From JBBATK01 sp044228285 (GTDB lineage Bacteria > Bacteroidota > Ignavibacteria > Kapaibacteriales > NICIL-2): a stretch of 64,000 bases of DNA. The notes below the pieces were generated by a model, which was not told the DNA's origin, searched no databases, and saw only the letters and a list, made by a program, of their open reading frames with translations. This document shows, piece after piece, positions 52,415 through 60,916 of the stretch. How positions within the stretch are numbered: the stretch's first letter is position 1; the number at the start of each line of letters is the position of its first letter. A program made the position numbers and the translations under genes. The stretch lies in contig JBGAVD010000001.1 in NCBI GenBank assembly GCA_044228285.1, forward strand, positions 620,001 to 684,000. Reading direction: 5' to 3'.

Positions 52415-54100
52415 CTAAAATGACGCAATAGTATCATCTCCTCGAGGATCTGCGCCTCCTTCAAGACGACCTTTCTTGTCGACGAGAATAGCGTCTACAC
52501 GACCCATGGGTCCGCGAGGGCGGATGTTATGTCCCATTTTCTGCAAACTGTCCCTAACTCCTAACTCCATGCATCCGTCCTCCACAAAAAGGGCGTCTGG
52601 TAGCCACTGATGGTGAAAACGCGATTCTGATACGGCTTGCTGCATTGACATCTTGTAATCCAAAACATTGATAACACACTGGAACACGGAGTTCATAATG
52701 GTTCCGCCCCCAGGTGTACCAATGACCATAACGAGTTTGCCGTTTCGACTGATAATAGTAGGTGTCATCGAACTCAACATACGCTTTGACGGCGCAATGG
52801 AGTTACGAGTGCTGCCTACCAGACCATACATGTTGGGTACTCCAGCTTTGACGCTGAAGTCATCCATTTCATTGTTTAAGAGGAAACCGGCTTCGGGCAC
52901 CATCAACTTTGATCCGTAAGAGGCGTTCAATGTCGTGGTAAGCGCCACAGCATTGCCCCATTTGTCCACAACTGAAAAGTGTGTTGTTTGTTCCGACTCA
53001 TACTGCTCGGCTGCACCTGCTTTGATTTGGCTACTCAGTGATGCACTGTCCTTGTTAAAATCAATCATGCGCTGTTGAAGATAGCGAGCATTCAAAAGAC
53101 CCTTCGCTGGAACGCGATAGGCATCAGGATCACCAAGCCACTCTGCTCTGTCTGCATACACACGACGCATGCACTCGGTCATCACATGCACTTGCTCAGC
53201 ACTGTGATAGCTTGGTAGTGAACTGCTGTGCGATTCCCACATGGAGAGCAGCTGAAGCAGAGCGATGCCACCGGAAGACGGCGGTGCCATGGAGTGTACT
53301 TCGTATCCTCGATAATTTCCGCGAAGTGTTTCGCGCCAAATTGCTCGATACTCGGCAAGATCCTCGTACGAAATGATGCCACCTCTCGAACGCATGCACC
53401 GTACGAGTGCATCGGCACACTGTCCTGCATAAAAGCCAGCTCGGCCGCTATCACGAATCGCCTCGAGTGTTCTTGCAAGGGCAGGTTGTACCAATCTGTC
53501 TCCGACTTTCCACTCGTTCGGATTGAGTAGCACGCAGGTCGAATCGTTCCATCTACCTAAAGCAAACCTAAAATCGTTGAGGTCTGCTGCCTGCTTCTTC
53601 GTTAGTCGGAAACCCTTTCTCGCAAGGTCGATTGCAGGTTGCACGAGCTGCTTCCACGACATCGTGCCTAGTCTGCGGTGAGCTTCTACCATGCCGTCAA
53701 CAGTGCCCGGTACGCCTGCTGCCAATGCACCTTCAAGCGAAAGTAGCTCGCGAACATTGCCTTGTGCATCAAGATACATGTCTCGACTTGCAAGCTTTGG
53801 TGCACGTTCACGGAAATCGAGACTGAGGCTCTCGCCCTGCTTCGACCGCCACAGCATAAAACCTCCACCACCAATATTGCCTGCATTGGGATACACCACC
53901 GCAAGCGTGAACTGCACAGCCACTGCAGCATCCACTGCATTGCCTCCTCGCTTCAAGATGCCAATACCCACACGCGTTGCTTCAGGATGCGCAGTCACCA
54001 GCATGGCATGACCACCAGCCTGAACCTGCTGCGTTAGTACAGACAGATACAGTATCAACACCATCGTCACCGATGTGACGAGATGTTTGTTATGATTCAT
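52415..54100 (-). CDS. ggt: Gamma-glutamyltransferase (glutathione hydrolase)
   Basis: A 561-residue periplasmic Ntn-hydrolase that cleaves gamma-glutamyl peptides such as glutathione and self-processes at the catalytic Thr. The start is taken at the ATG at 54100, which gives a signal peptide (VTMVLILYLSVLTQQVQA) and the usual length; an upstream extension to 54409 lacks homology. Marks: GGNAVDAAVAVQFTLAVVYP, GNIGGGGFMLWR, the Arg in DFRERAP, GVPGTVDGMVEAH, ADRAEWLGDPDAY, and the cleavage site QTTHFSVVD with nucleophile T372. The C-terminal small-subunit motif GTPGGGTI is intact. Confidence 0.95.
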   Translation of the reverse strand: MNHNKHLVTSVTMVLILYLSVLTQQVQAGGHAMLVTAHPEATRVGIGILKRGGNAVDAAVAVQFTLAVVYPNAGNIGGGGFMLWRSKQGESLSLDFRERAPKLASRDMYLDAQGNVRELLSLEGALAAGVPGTVDGMVEAHRRLGTMSWKQLVQPAIDLARKGFRLTKKQAADLNDFRFALGRWNDSTCVLLNPNEWKVGDRLVQPALARTLEAIRDSGRAGFYAGQCADALVRCMRSRGGIISYEDLAEYRAIWRETLRGNYRGYEVHSMAPPSSGGIALLQLLSMWESHSSSLPSYHSAEQVHVMTECMRRVYADRAEWLGDPDAYRVPAKGLLNARYLQQRMIDFNKDSASLSSQIKAGAAEQYESEQTTHFSVVDKWGNAVALTTTLNASYGSKLMVPEAGFLLNNEMDDFSVKAGVPNMYGLVGSTRNSIAPSKRMLSSMTPTIISRNGKLVMVIGTPGGGTIMNSVFQCVINVLDYKMSMQQAVSESRFHHQWLPDALFVEDGCMELGVRDSLQKMGHNIRPRGPMGRVDAILVDKKGRLEGGADPRGDDTIASF

Positions 54101-54631
54101 CTTCAACCGCTGGCCTTCGGCCATCGCGGTGCAGCAAGAGGGGAGAGGACTGTTGAGTGCATGATCGTTGAATATATGTAGCTCAAATCCTGCTGAATGC
54201 TTTGTGGCCCTAGTGAACAGATTCAATGTGGTTGAAGTGTTAGGTTGAGTGGCATTGATTGTTACGAGCAGTTCGTTGGACGTTGCGCTTATAACATTGT
54301 TCAACAGCGTTTTGAAGGAACGAGGCTCGAGTGCGAGACTGTTCCAACATAGCTTCCTCTTTGAGGTCAGTCGATTAGTGTTTCTTTTTGTCATGGGTCG
54401 AATTGTCATGGGTCGAAGTCAACTGGCAAATGAGCTCGCGATACCTTCGTTTCAGTTGCTGGGTATTGGTCAGCTTCTGTATCGTCTAGCTCGTTGCAGA
54501 AGTACAGGCGTTGCACATGCGAAGCATGTGCCGCGTTGATGAAAAATCTCCTGAAGAGAGTGTCTGCGAATGTTGTCGCTGAAGAGCACCAACCCTACGT
54601 ATATTGACAGCAAATTACCGAAGGAGCGACG
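54101..54631. other. Gap between ggt and the GH57 gene, with hairpins and a 15-bp duplication
   Basis: About 530 bp between divergent genes. Hairpins: TGGCC-TTC-GGCCA (54111-54123) and GCACATGC-GAA-GCATGTGC (54523-54541). A 15-bp tandem duplication, TTGTCATGGGTCGAA twice, lies at 54388-54417. A frame at 54249-54539 exists but encodes no recognisable protein and spans both the duplication and a hairpin. Confidence 0.55.
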
Positions 54632-56338
54632 ATGCACGGTGGTAACTACGTTTTGATTCTCCACACACACCTTCCCTATGTGTTGCATCATGGAGATTGG
54701 CCGCATGGTTCAGACTGGGTCTGCGAAGCCGTGGCAGAGTGCTATATACCTCTATTGAATGCCTTTCACGAATTGAAGGCGGAGGGGATTTCACCGAAAG
54801 TCACGATCGATATCTCGCCTGTACTCTGTGAGCAGCTCGAGCATCCGGACTTTGCCGCACTCTTCGAAAAATACTGCGATGTGCGTATTCAAATGGCGCA
54901 AGACGATGCGCTCTATTTTCAAAGAACCGAAAACGAGCCTCAATTTCAGTACCTAGCTGCCTTCTGGAAAGAATGGTACACGGCGCGCAAGAATGATTTT
55001 CGGAAGAGCTATAAGGGCAGTATTGTGCAGGCTTTGTCTGCGTTGCAGAAATCTGGCGACATCGAAATCATGACCTGCGGTGCTACTCATGGTTACTTTG
55101 CTCTGCTCGGGAACGACAAATCCATTCGTTTGCAGTTGCGAGCCGCTGTGGCGAACTATGAGAAGCACTTTGGTTGCAAACCTCGTGGAGTGTGGTTGCC
55201 AGAGTGCGCATACCGTCCGAGCTATGCATGGAAAAGCTATCTGCCCGTTGAGCATTTGCAAACGCCACGTATTCGACCTGGTGTTGAGGAACTCGTGGCT
55301 GAAGCAGGTTTGAAGTATTTCGTGGTAGATGAAGGAACGGTGCGCGGGGCAAAGGCACTTGGGGTCATGAAAGGCGAGGATGCAGCGAGCTTTAAAAAAA
55401 CGAGTGCACGAAACGCTGAACATCCTTTTGATAAAAGTCCAATGAGCCTGTACCGCGTCGCTTCCTCCGAGCACGTGCAAAAAGGAAGTGCTGTCATCTT
55501 TAGTCGTGATGAGAACATTGCCATGCAGGTGTGGAGTGGAGAGAAGGGCTATCCTGGTGATCCAATGTACCTGGACTTTCATAAGAAATTCCATCGCTCG
55601 TCACTACGCTATTGGCGGGTGACGGACAACAAAGCCGACATGATGTACAAGCTCCTCTATGTTCCACAGTGGGTCAAAGAACGTGTGAACCAACATGCCT
55701 TTCACTTCACTCAAAGCATAGAGCGCGCGGTCATGCTGAACTATAAGAACACGTCGCGCTTTACAACGCTCTGCACCCCATTCGATACCGAACTTTTTGG
55801 GCATTGGTGGTTTGAAGGACCAGCCTTTGTCAAAGCAGTACTCCGCGGTCTGCATCAATCTCCGTACGTGAATGCTGCAATGGCTTCCGAACAGATAGAG
55901 CGTGTGCAACCAAATGAAGTACTGCGTATACCCGAGAGTTCCTGGGGACGTGGTGGTCACCACGAGGTGTGGATGAATGACGAAGTGAAGTATATGTGGG
56001 AGGCAATCTATAGAGCTGAGGAGCTCATGGATCAGGTCCTTGAGAAAAGTAGCGGACAAAAACGAAGCGCTTTGCTTCAACGTTGTTTGAAGCAAGCCAT
56101 GCGCGAGTTGATGTTGCTTCAAGCCAGTGATTGGGAGTTTTTAGTGAGCACGCATTCTGCCAAAGACTACGCCGAGATGCGTTTCTTCCATCATCATTCA
56201 GACTTCACTCGACTGTGCACTTTAGCACAAGAACTCACCGACGGAAAACGTGCAAATGCCAAGAGTAAGCAGCACCTTGAAGAGTGTGAAGTCCGCAACG
56301 CGGTTTTTGCGGAAATTCAACTCCAGTGGTGGTCATAA
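54632..56338 (+). CDS. 1,4-alpha-glucan branching enzyme, GH57 family
   Basis: A 568-residue cytoplasmic enzyme that makes alpha-1,6 branches in glycogen-like glucan. The N-terminal seven-fold barrel opens with YVLILHTHLPYV (metal/substrate HxH-type motif). The nucleophile is E191 in VWLPECAYRP, and the acid/base is D385 in FDTELFGHWWFEG. RIPESSWGRGGHHEVW follows, and a C-terminal helical domain ends the protein, as in the archaeal and Thermus-type enzymes. GH57 amylases share the fold, but WLPEC and the FGHWW block favour branching activity. The start has a good ribosome site (AAGGAG). It stands alone without other glycogen genes in the window. Confidence 0.92.
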   Translation: MHGGNYVLILHTHLPYVLHHGDWPHGSDWVCEAVAECYIPLLNAFHELKAEGISPKVTIDISPVLCEQLEHPDFAALFEKYCDVRIQMAQDDALYFQRTENEPQFQYLAAFWKEWYTARKNDFRKSYKGSIVQALSALQKSGDIEIMTCGATHGYFALLGNDKSIRLQLRAAVANYEKHFGCKPRGVWLPECAYRPSYAWKSYLPVEHLQTPRIRPGVEELVAEAGLKYFVVDEGTVRGAKALGVMKGEDAASFKKTSARNAEHPFDKSPMSLYRVASSEHVQKGSAVIFSRDENIAMQVWSGEKGYPGDPMYLDFHKKFHRSSLRYWRVTDNKADMMYKLLYVPQWVKERVNQHAFHFTQSIERAVMLNYKNTSRFTTLCTPFDTELFGHWWFEGPAFVKAVLRGLHQSPYVNAAMASEQIERVQPNEVLRIPESSWGRGGHHEVWMNDEVKYMWEAIYRAEELMDQVLEKSSGQKRSALLQRCLKQAMRELMLLQASDWEFLVSTHSAKDYAEMRFFHHHSDFTRLCTLAQELTDGKRANAKSKQHLEECEVRNAVFAEIQLQWWS

Positions 56339-56757
56339 GACGGAAATTTTCCGGAAAACAGGGATGAGCTAATTCAGCTTTTATTCTCCGAAATCTCTTG
56401 TTATGAACACTTTGTCACTATAGAGCACCTGCAAATCTGAAATTGGGTCGGATCTACAGCAAAGGAAAGCTCTGGTGCAGACAGCAAGAAATCGAGCTCA
56501 CGACACTTGTTTTTGAACCAAAAAGCCGTATCATGCTCTAAGTGACTGTTCATTATTGGCTTATCCTTCCTTAAAATTTGTTAAACACTTAATGAATTAT
56601 TATTTCGTTGTCGTGGTGAGCTATGCGCTGTAGATTGAAGCCGTGGTCAGGACCACGTTTTTAGGGCCACGGGGAACAAATGGGAGGTGTCAGAACTACC
56701 ACTTTTCAGGCAAAAAACATCCCCTAAAGCAGCATAGCATTAGCAAAGGAACAGCAT
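56339..56757 (+). other. Gap and leader upstream of the response regulator
   Basis: About 420 bp without a gene. The last 120 bp form a candidate leader containing the terminator-like hairpin described at 56642. Confidence 0.4.
56641..56672 (+). promoter_or_regulatory. Attenuator-like hairpin in the leader of the response-regulator gene
   Basis: CGTGGTC-AG-GACCACG (56642-56657) is followed by TTTTT, an intrinsic terminator form, 86 bp before the regulator start. CCGTGG at 56641-56646 can instead pair with CCACGG at 56667-56672, which would break the terminator stem. The two structures exclude each other. No leader peptide or ligand site is recognised. Confidence 0.45.
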
Positions 56758-57462
56758 ATGAGAATACTTGTCATTGAAGACGAACGCAAGGTTGCCAATT
56801 TTGTAAAACGAGGGCTCGAAGAGGAGCGCTACGTTGTGGAGATTGCCAGCGATGGTGAGACGGGTTTGGCAATGGCCTTGAATAACGTGTTCGATGCAAT
56901 CGTACTCGACGTGATGTTGCCTCGTAAAAATGGTCTGCAGGTTCTCTCTGAACTACGACAAGCAGGTAAAACACTGCCCGTTCTTATGCTGACCGCACGC
57001 GGATCGATGGAAGACCGAGTAATGGGTTTGGATTTGGGTGCTGATGATTACTTACCGAAGCCCTTTCACTTTGAAGAGCTTGCTGCACGTCTGCGTTCGA
57101 TCATGCGACGTTCCTCAAGTGTGAAATCAACGAAACTAGAGATTGGTGATCTGACCCTTGATACTGTCTTACACGTTGCCTATCGCGGTGAAAAGGAGAT
57201 TGAGCTGACCACCAAAGAATATGCACTGCTCGATTACCTGATGCGAAACAAAAATCGTATCCTCAGTCGTAGCATGATCATGCAACACGTGTGGAAGGTG
57301 AGTTTCGATCCTGAGTCGAATATCATTGACGTGTATATCAAGCGTTTACGGTCGAAGATTGAGACCGACGGTCGACATTACATTCAAAGTATCCGTGGTG
57401 TAGGCTACCGCATCAAGGAACCAACAACCTTACCTCCTGTCGATTTTCCCGACGAGCCCTAA
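56758..57462 (+). CDS. OmpR/PhoB-family response regulator
   Basis: A 234-residue DNA-binding regulator. In the receiver domain the acidic pair is E7-D8, the phospho-acceptor is D51 (IVLDVMLP), with T79 and K101 (LPKPF). The winged-helix output domain (about residues 125-225) has LTTKEYALLDYLMRN, NIIDVYIKRLRSKI and the closing IRGVGYRI. It resembles CusR/TctD-like members. No histidine kinase gene follows, and the next gene is a MazG-like protein, so the partner kinase is elsewhere. An attenuator-like hairpin sits in its leader. Confidence 0.95.
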   Translation: MRILVIEDERKVANFVKRGLEEERYVVEIASDGETGLAMALNNVFDAIVLDVMLPRKNGLQVLSELRQAGKTLPVLMLTARGSMEDRVMGLDLGADDYLPKPFHFEELAARLRSIMRRSSSVKSTKLEIGDLTLDTVLHVAYRGEKEIELTTKEYALLDYLMRNKNRILSRSMIMQHVWKVSFDPESNIIDVYIKRLRSKIETDGRHYIQSIRGVGYRIKEPTTLPPVDFPDEP

Positions 57463-57545
57463 AGCCTTCATGAGTATATTCGAGGAAGACAGCTGCATCA
57501 TTGCACGCTGAGCTTGCTTGTTGTACTTCCATTCTCAGCACACGA

Positions 57546-57890
57546 ATGCAGTTTTTAGACGAACTCCACAGTTCATCGCAGCATTCTTTGAACAATGTTC
57601 AACGATTGTTTCGCCTCTATCAAGATGCGGCATTCCCTGCGCGAAGTCCTGAGTTCTTCTGTCTGGAACTCTGCGGCGAAGCAGGCGAGCTAGCGAATTT
57701 GGAGAAAAAGCGGTGGAAAGGGAAATCGATCGATGATGCCCGCTTTCTCGACGAAGCAGCCGATGTGTTTATCGCACTCATGAACTACAGCAACGCTCGA
57801 GATCTCAATCTTGGCGATGCCGTTCGCGAGAAACTAGTGCGAATTGAAGCCAAGCGCGTTGAACTTGAACAAAAGGGCGAAGTTTACTAA
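57546..57890 (+). CDS. MazG-like nucleotide pyrophosphohydrolase
   Basis: A 114-residue all-helical protein from the ATG at 57546; an upstream TTG gives no homology. The MazG/dUTPase-superfamily metal site is visible: LCGEAGELANLEKKRW (E-x-x-E-x2 type) followed by FLDEAADVFIALMNYS (E-x-x-D). A closing REKLVRIEAKRVE helix matches the family end. Single-domain MazG proteins hydrolyse non-canonical NTPs or dNTPs. It lies 15 bp before a lipoprotein gene on the same strand. Confidence 0.8.
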   Translation: MQFLDELHSSSQHSLNNVQRLFRLYQDAAFPARSPEFFCLELCGEAGELANLEKKRWKGKSIDDARFLDEAADVFIALMNYSNARDLNLGDAVREKLVRIEAKRVELEQKGEVY

Positions 57891-57904
57891 ATCATACACT
57901 ACGC

Positions 57905-58528
57905 ATGAAGCGTCTGAACCGTGTCAGTGCCAAGGAAAGCAACGAAGCTGATGTTCAAAGGCTGGTTCCGATGAGGAACGGCACTTTGCTTGGCCATTTA
58001 TTGCACGGAAAGAATCTTGCTACTGCCATTCTTTGTAGTATCCTTATCTCGTGTAGTGGAGGGATTAATCCGGCAGACTATTCACAGCGCGCTTCCATCA
58101 ACGGCAGCCTCCATTTTGTCCGCGGTGCAGGCCGTGCAAACTACCCAGTTGACTCACTCTATGATCTGAGAGTCGTTGCCTTTCGAACTCAACCCAAAGA
58201 CACAAACCTCATCAACGAGATTGGGAATGGCACTGCCATCTTTACGCCAACTCTTGTTGATTCACTCTTCAGCTATCCCGCTGAAATCTCGTATAGCCTA
58301 GAAGTTCCTCAGAACCAGTTGTCGAACGGAAGTATCGAGTTCCGCTACATTGCAGTTGCTCAGCGTTATGGTCCAAACATCCTTAGTGACTGGAGAGTGA
58401 TTGGCTTGTATAGTTCCGACACTCTCTACACCCCTGCCATTCTTCGTATTCAAAGTGGCGTGGATCATCAGCATGTTGACATGGATGTCGATGCACTCAA
58501 ACCACCACCTCAGCCATTTAAACGATAA
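57905..58528 (+). CDS. Hypothetical lipoprotein next to a TonB receptor
   Basis: A 207-residue protein with a late hydrophobic stretch (LATAILCSILISCSGG) ending in the lipobox-like LISC, near residue 51. The true start may be the in-frame ATG at 57971, giving a normal signal length. The rest is a beta-rich domain (INGSLHFVRGAG, DLRVVAFRTQPKDTN, EISYSLEVPQNQL, IEFRYIAVAQRYG), possibly a carboxypeptidase-like beta sandwich. It ends 7 bp before the TonB-dependent receptor start, so it is likely the surface or periplasmic partner of that receptor. Confidence 0.75.
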   Translation: MKRLNRVSAKESNEADVQRLVPMRNGTLLGHLLHGKNLATAILCSILISCSGGINPADYSQRASINGSLHFVRGAGRANYPVDSLYDLRVVAFRTQPKDTNLINEIGNGTAIFTPTLVDSLFSYPAEISYSLEVPQNQLSNGSIEFRYIAVAQRYGPNILSDWRVIGLYSSDTLYTPAILRIQSGVDHQHVDMDVDALKPPPQPFKR

Positions 58529-58535
58529 CGCTATC

Positions 58536-60830
58536 ATGACGAGCAACAGGATGTGTAGACTCAAAAGCAACAGAACGCTGAAATGGAAACTGAACACAAT
58601 GTTCTGTCAACATGTCGTTTCGTGCTTGATTCTACTCGTTCTCCACTGTGGCGCATTGAATTCCGCTTGGGCCTCAGGCTCAGGAACGGCAATACTCAGT
58701 GGACAGGTTACAGACTCTGAAAAAGGTGAAGGCATTCCAGGTGTCACGGTTCGTTTGATGAAAACAACGCTCGGCAAAATCAGCTCGAAGAAAGGTCTTT
58801 TCAGCTTTACAGAGTTGCCCGCCGGATCATACCGCATGCAACTCAGTCTCATTGGCTACCAAAAGCAAGAACAGACGGTGAATCTCAAAGCAGGAGATTC
58901 CGTTTTCGTTCGCATTAGTCTTGTTCCTCAGATCATAAAAACAACCGAAGTCGTTGTCTCCGCCAACAAGCGCCTGCAGGCAGTTCAAGATGTTCCCCTC
59001 AGTATCGCAACCGTGGATGCATCCATCATTGCCGATCGATCAGTTTCGAAACTTGATGAAGTGCTTCGCTATGTACCAGGCGTGCGTGTTGCGCAAGGGC
59101 AGGTTGATATCCGAGGTGCTTCTGGTTTTGCCTTTGGCTTGGGCTCGCGCACTTTACTGTTGCTTGATAATTTTCCGATGCTGAGTGCCGATAATGGCGA
59201 CATCTCATTCGATGCACTCCCCATGTTTTCGGTGGACCACATTGAAGTGGTGAAGGGTCCTGGGTCTGCACTCTACGGCACCAGCGCGATTGGTGGTGTC
59301 GTGAACGTCCTCACAAAAGACCCAACGCCAGAAGGTTCTGCTCGCGCTCGACTGTACTCTAACATCTACACTGCTCCCCGTTTTGATTCATGGAAATGGA
59401 CGAGTGATGCACTTCTTGCCCGTGGTCTAGACTTGAGTTATAGTCGATCATTCGGATCGACTGGACTTCTTCTTGCAGGTGGTATTCGCAATGACGATGG
59501 TTACACACAGTTCAGTGACTCACGTCGTGTGAACTTCTTTGGAAAATTCACTCAGACCTTCGATGCTTACTCACAATTCATGCTCTTCACGCAGTATGCC
59601 TACGAAGACCGAGCAAATTGGATTAACTGGCGTTCCGTTGATTCGGCTACGAAAGCTCCACTCACCACCGATCTGAACATGCGCGTGCATTCCGGAAAGC
59701 TGGCTCTCGGTGCAGAGTATAAGAATGCCATCAATGAAAACACCTTTGGTGTGCTCAGAGCAAGTGCTTTCCGCACCTCATATAACAATACTGCTACGGA
59801 TAGCTCGCAGCAGTTGTCGGCAACGGCAACGGCTTTTAACTCCGAAGGACAATTCACCACCTTCATCAACAAGAAGATTGCACTCACGGTTGGAATGACC
59901 CTGTGTGCGAATGATGTGGTCAGCTCTCAAACAGGGGACGACAAGATTCAAGTCATCGCCTCGGGCTACGGACAAACAGAGTTCTCGAATCTTGATGACA
60001 TCACGGTGACACTTGGGGCGCGTTTGGATGTAGAAAAGACACGTCACGAAAACAAGAATGTAGAGTTCTCACCGAAGCTCGGCATAAGCTATAAAGCACC
60101 AACGGCAACGAATGTTCGCTTGAGTATTGGACGTTCCTTTCGCGCTCCAACGATTGAAGAACGCTACGCTGATATTCAGTTTGCAGGCTTTACGGTTGGA
60201 CACAATCCCAACTTACGTCCCGAACATGGCTGGGCTTTCGAGGGCGGAGCAGAGCAGAGTTTTACGATTAATGATCACCTCATCCAAGCTGACATTGCCT
60301 TGTTCCAGAGTGAGCTCTACGACTTGATCGAGCCTCAGTTTGATGTGAGCGCTGCGAAGGCAGAGATTCAGTTTAAGAATGTGACGCGTGCACGCATTCA
60401 AGGGATGGAGTTAGACTTGAAGACCTGGATTGTCAACAAAGTCCTGGGTATAGAGAGCTCGATTACGACTATGCAGCCAACAGACTTGACAACTGGGAAG
60501 ACGCTATTGTTCCGACATAACATTATGTGGACCTCAAGACTCTTGGTCAACTGGATGGATATTGAGTTTCAAATGGACTACCGCTTCCTCTCACGCCAAG
60601 AAGAAGTGGATGAGCGTTTAGTAAACCTTGGTCTCGTTGCGAACGGAGATATCCGTGTTCCTATACACGTGGTGGATGCACGTTTCATCTATGACTTTGC
60701 CAAGCACGACATTGCTCCCTTGAAAGCTGTGCTCAACATTCGCAATCTCTTTGACTATTACTACGTGGAGATTCCAGGAAATCTAGCTCCCATCCGCAAC
60801 ATTGGTTTGCAAGTTGAAATGAGTCTGTAG
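58536..60830 (+). CDS. TonB-dependent receptor with N-terminal carboxypeptidase-regulatory-like domain
   Basis: A 764-residue outer-membrane active transporter from the ATG at 58536. The signal peptide (VVSCLILLVLHCGALNSAWA) precedes a CarboxypepD_reg-like beta-sandwich (GQVTDSEKGEGIPGVTVRLMKTT, AGSYRMQLSLIGYQ), then a TonB-box region (TTEVVVSANKR). The plug has DVPLSIATVDASIIADR, LRYVPGVRV, DIRGASGFAFGLGSRTLLLLDN and VEVVKGPGSALYGTSAIGGVVNV-type blocks. A 22-strand barrel ends IRNIGLQVEMSL. The substrate is unknown; siderophore, cobalamin or a glycan are all possible. The partner lipoprotein is directly upstream. Confidence 0.93.
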   Translation: MTSNRMCRLKSNRTLKWKLNTMFCQHVVSCLILLVLHCGALNSAWASGSGTAILSGQVTDSEKGEGIPGVTVRLMKTTLGKISSKKGLFSFTELPAGSYRMQLSLIGYQKQEQTVNLKAGDSVFVRISLVPQIIKTTEVVVSANKRLQAVQDVPLSIATVDASIIADRSVSKLDEVLRYVPGVRVAQGQVDIRGASGFAFGLGSRTLLLLDNFPMLSADNGDISFDALPMFSVDHIEVVKGPGSALYGTSAIGGVVNVLTKDPTPEGSARARLYSNIYTAPRFDSWKWTSDALLARGLDLSYSRSFGSTGLLLAGGIRNDDGYTQFSDSRRVNFFGKFTQTFDAYSQFMLFTQYAYEDRANWINWRSVDSATKAPLTTDLNMRVHSGKLALGAEYKNAINENTFGVLRASAFRTSYNNTATDSSQQLSATATAFNSEGQFTTFINKKIALTVGMTLCANDVVSSQTGDDKIQVIASGYGQTEFSNLDDITVTLGARLDVEKTRHENKNVEFSPKLGISYKAPTATNVRLSIGRSFRAPTIEERYADIQFAGFTVGHNPNLRPEHGWAFEGGAEQSFTINDHLIQADIALFQSELYDLIEPQFDVSAAKAEIQFKNVTRARIQGMELDLKTWIVNKVLGIESSITTMQPTDLTTGKTLLFRHNIMWTSRLLVNWMDIEFQMDYRFLSRQEEVDERLVNLGLVANGDIRVPIHVVDARFIYDFAKHDIAPLKAVLNIRNLFDYYYVEIPGNLAPIRNIGLQVEMSL

Positions 60831-60833
60831 GCG

Positions 60834-60874
60834 CGAAGCGACTACGTTAAAAAGAGAGTAGCTGCGACTTCGCT
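60834..60874. terminator. Imperfect hairpin between converging genes
   Basis: GCGAAG-CG-ACTAC pairs with GTAG-CTGCGA-CTTCGC around an A-rich loop, followed by TTATTT. It lies just after the TonB receptor stop and before the convergent T9SS gene end. Confidence 0.45.
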
Positions 60875-60916
60875 TATTTCACTGTCATCGCACACAATCC
60901 TAGCCTGAATTTCCTC

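Noticed and set aside
54101..54409. N-terminal extension of gamma-glutamyltransferase
   Set aside because: Would place the signal peptide about 120 residues inside the protein; the ATG at 54100 fits the family.
58401..58535. N-terminal extension of the TonB receptor
   Set aside because: Overlaps the lipoprotein gene and precedes the real signal peptide; the ATG at 58536 follows the lipoprotein stop by 7 bp.
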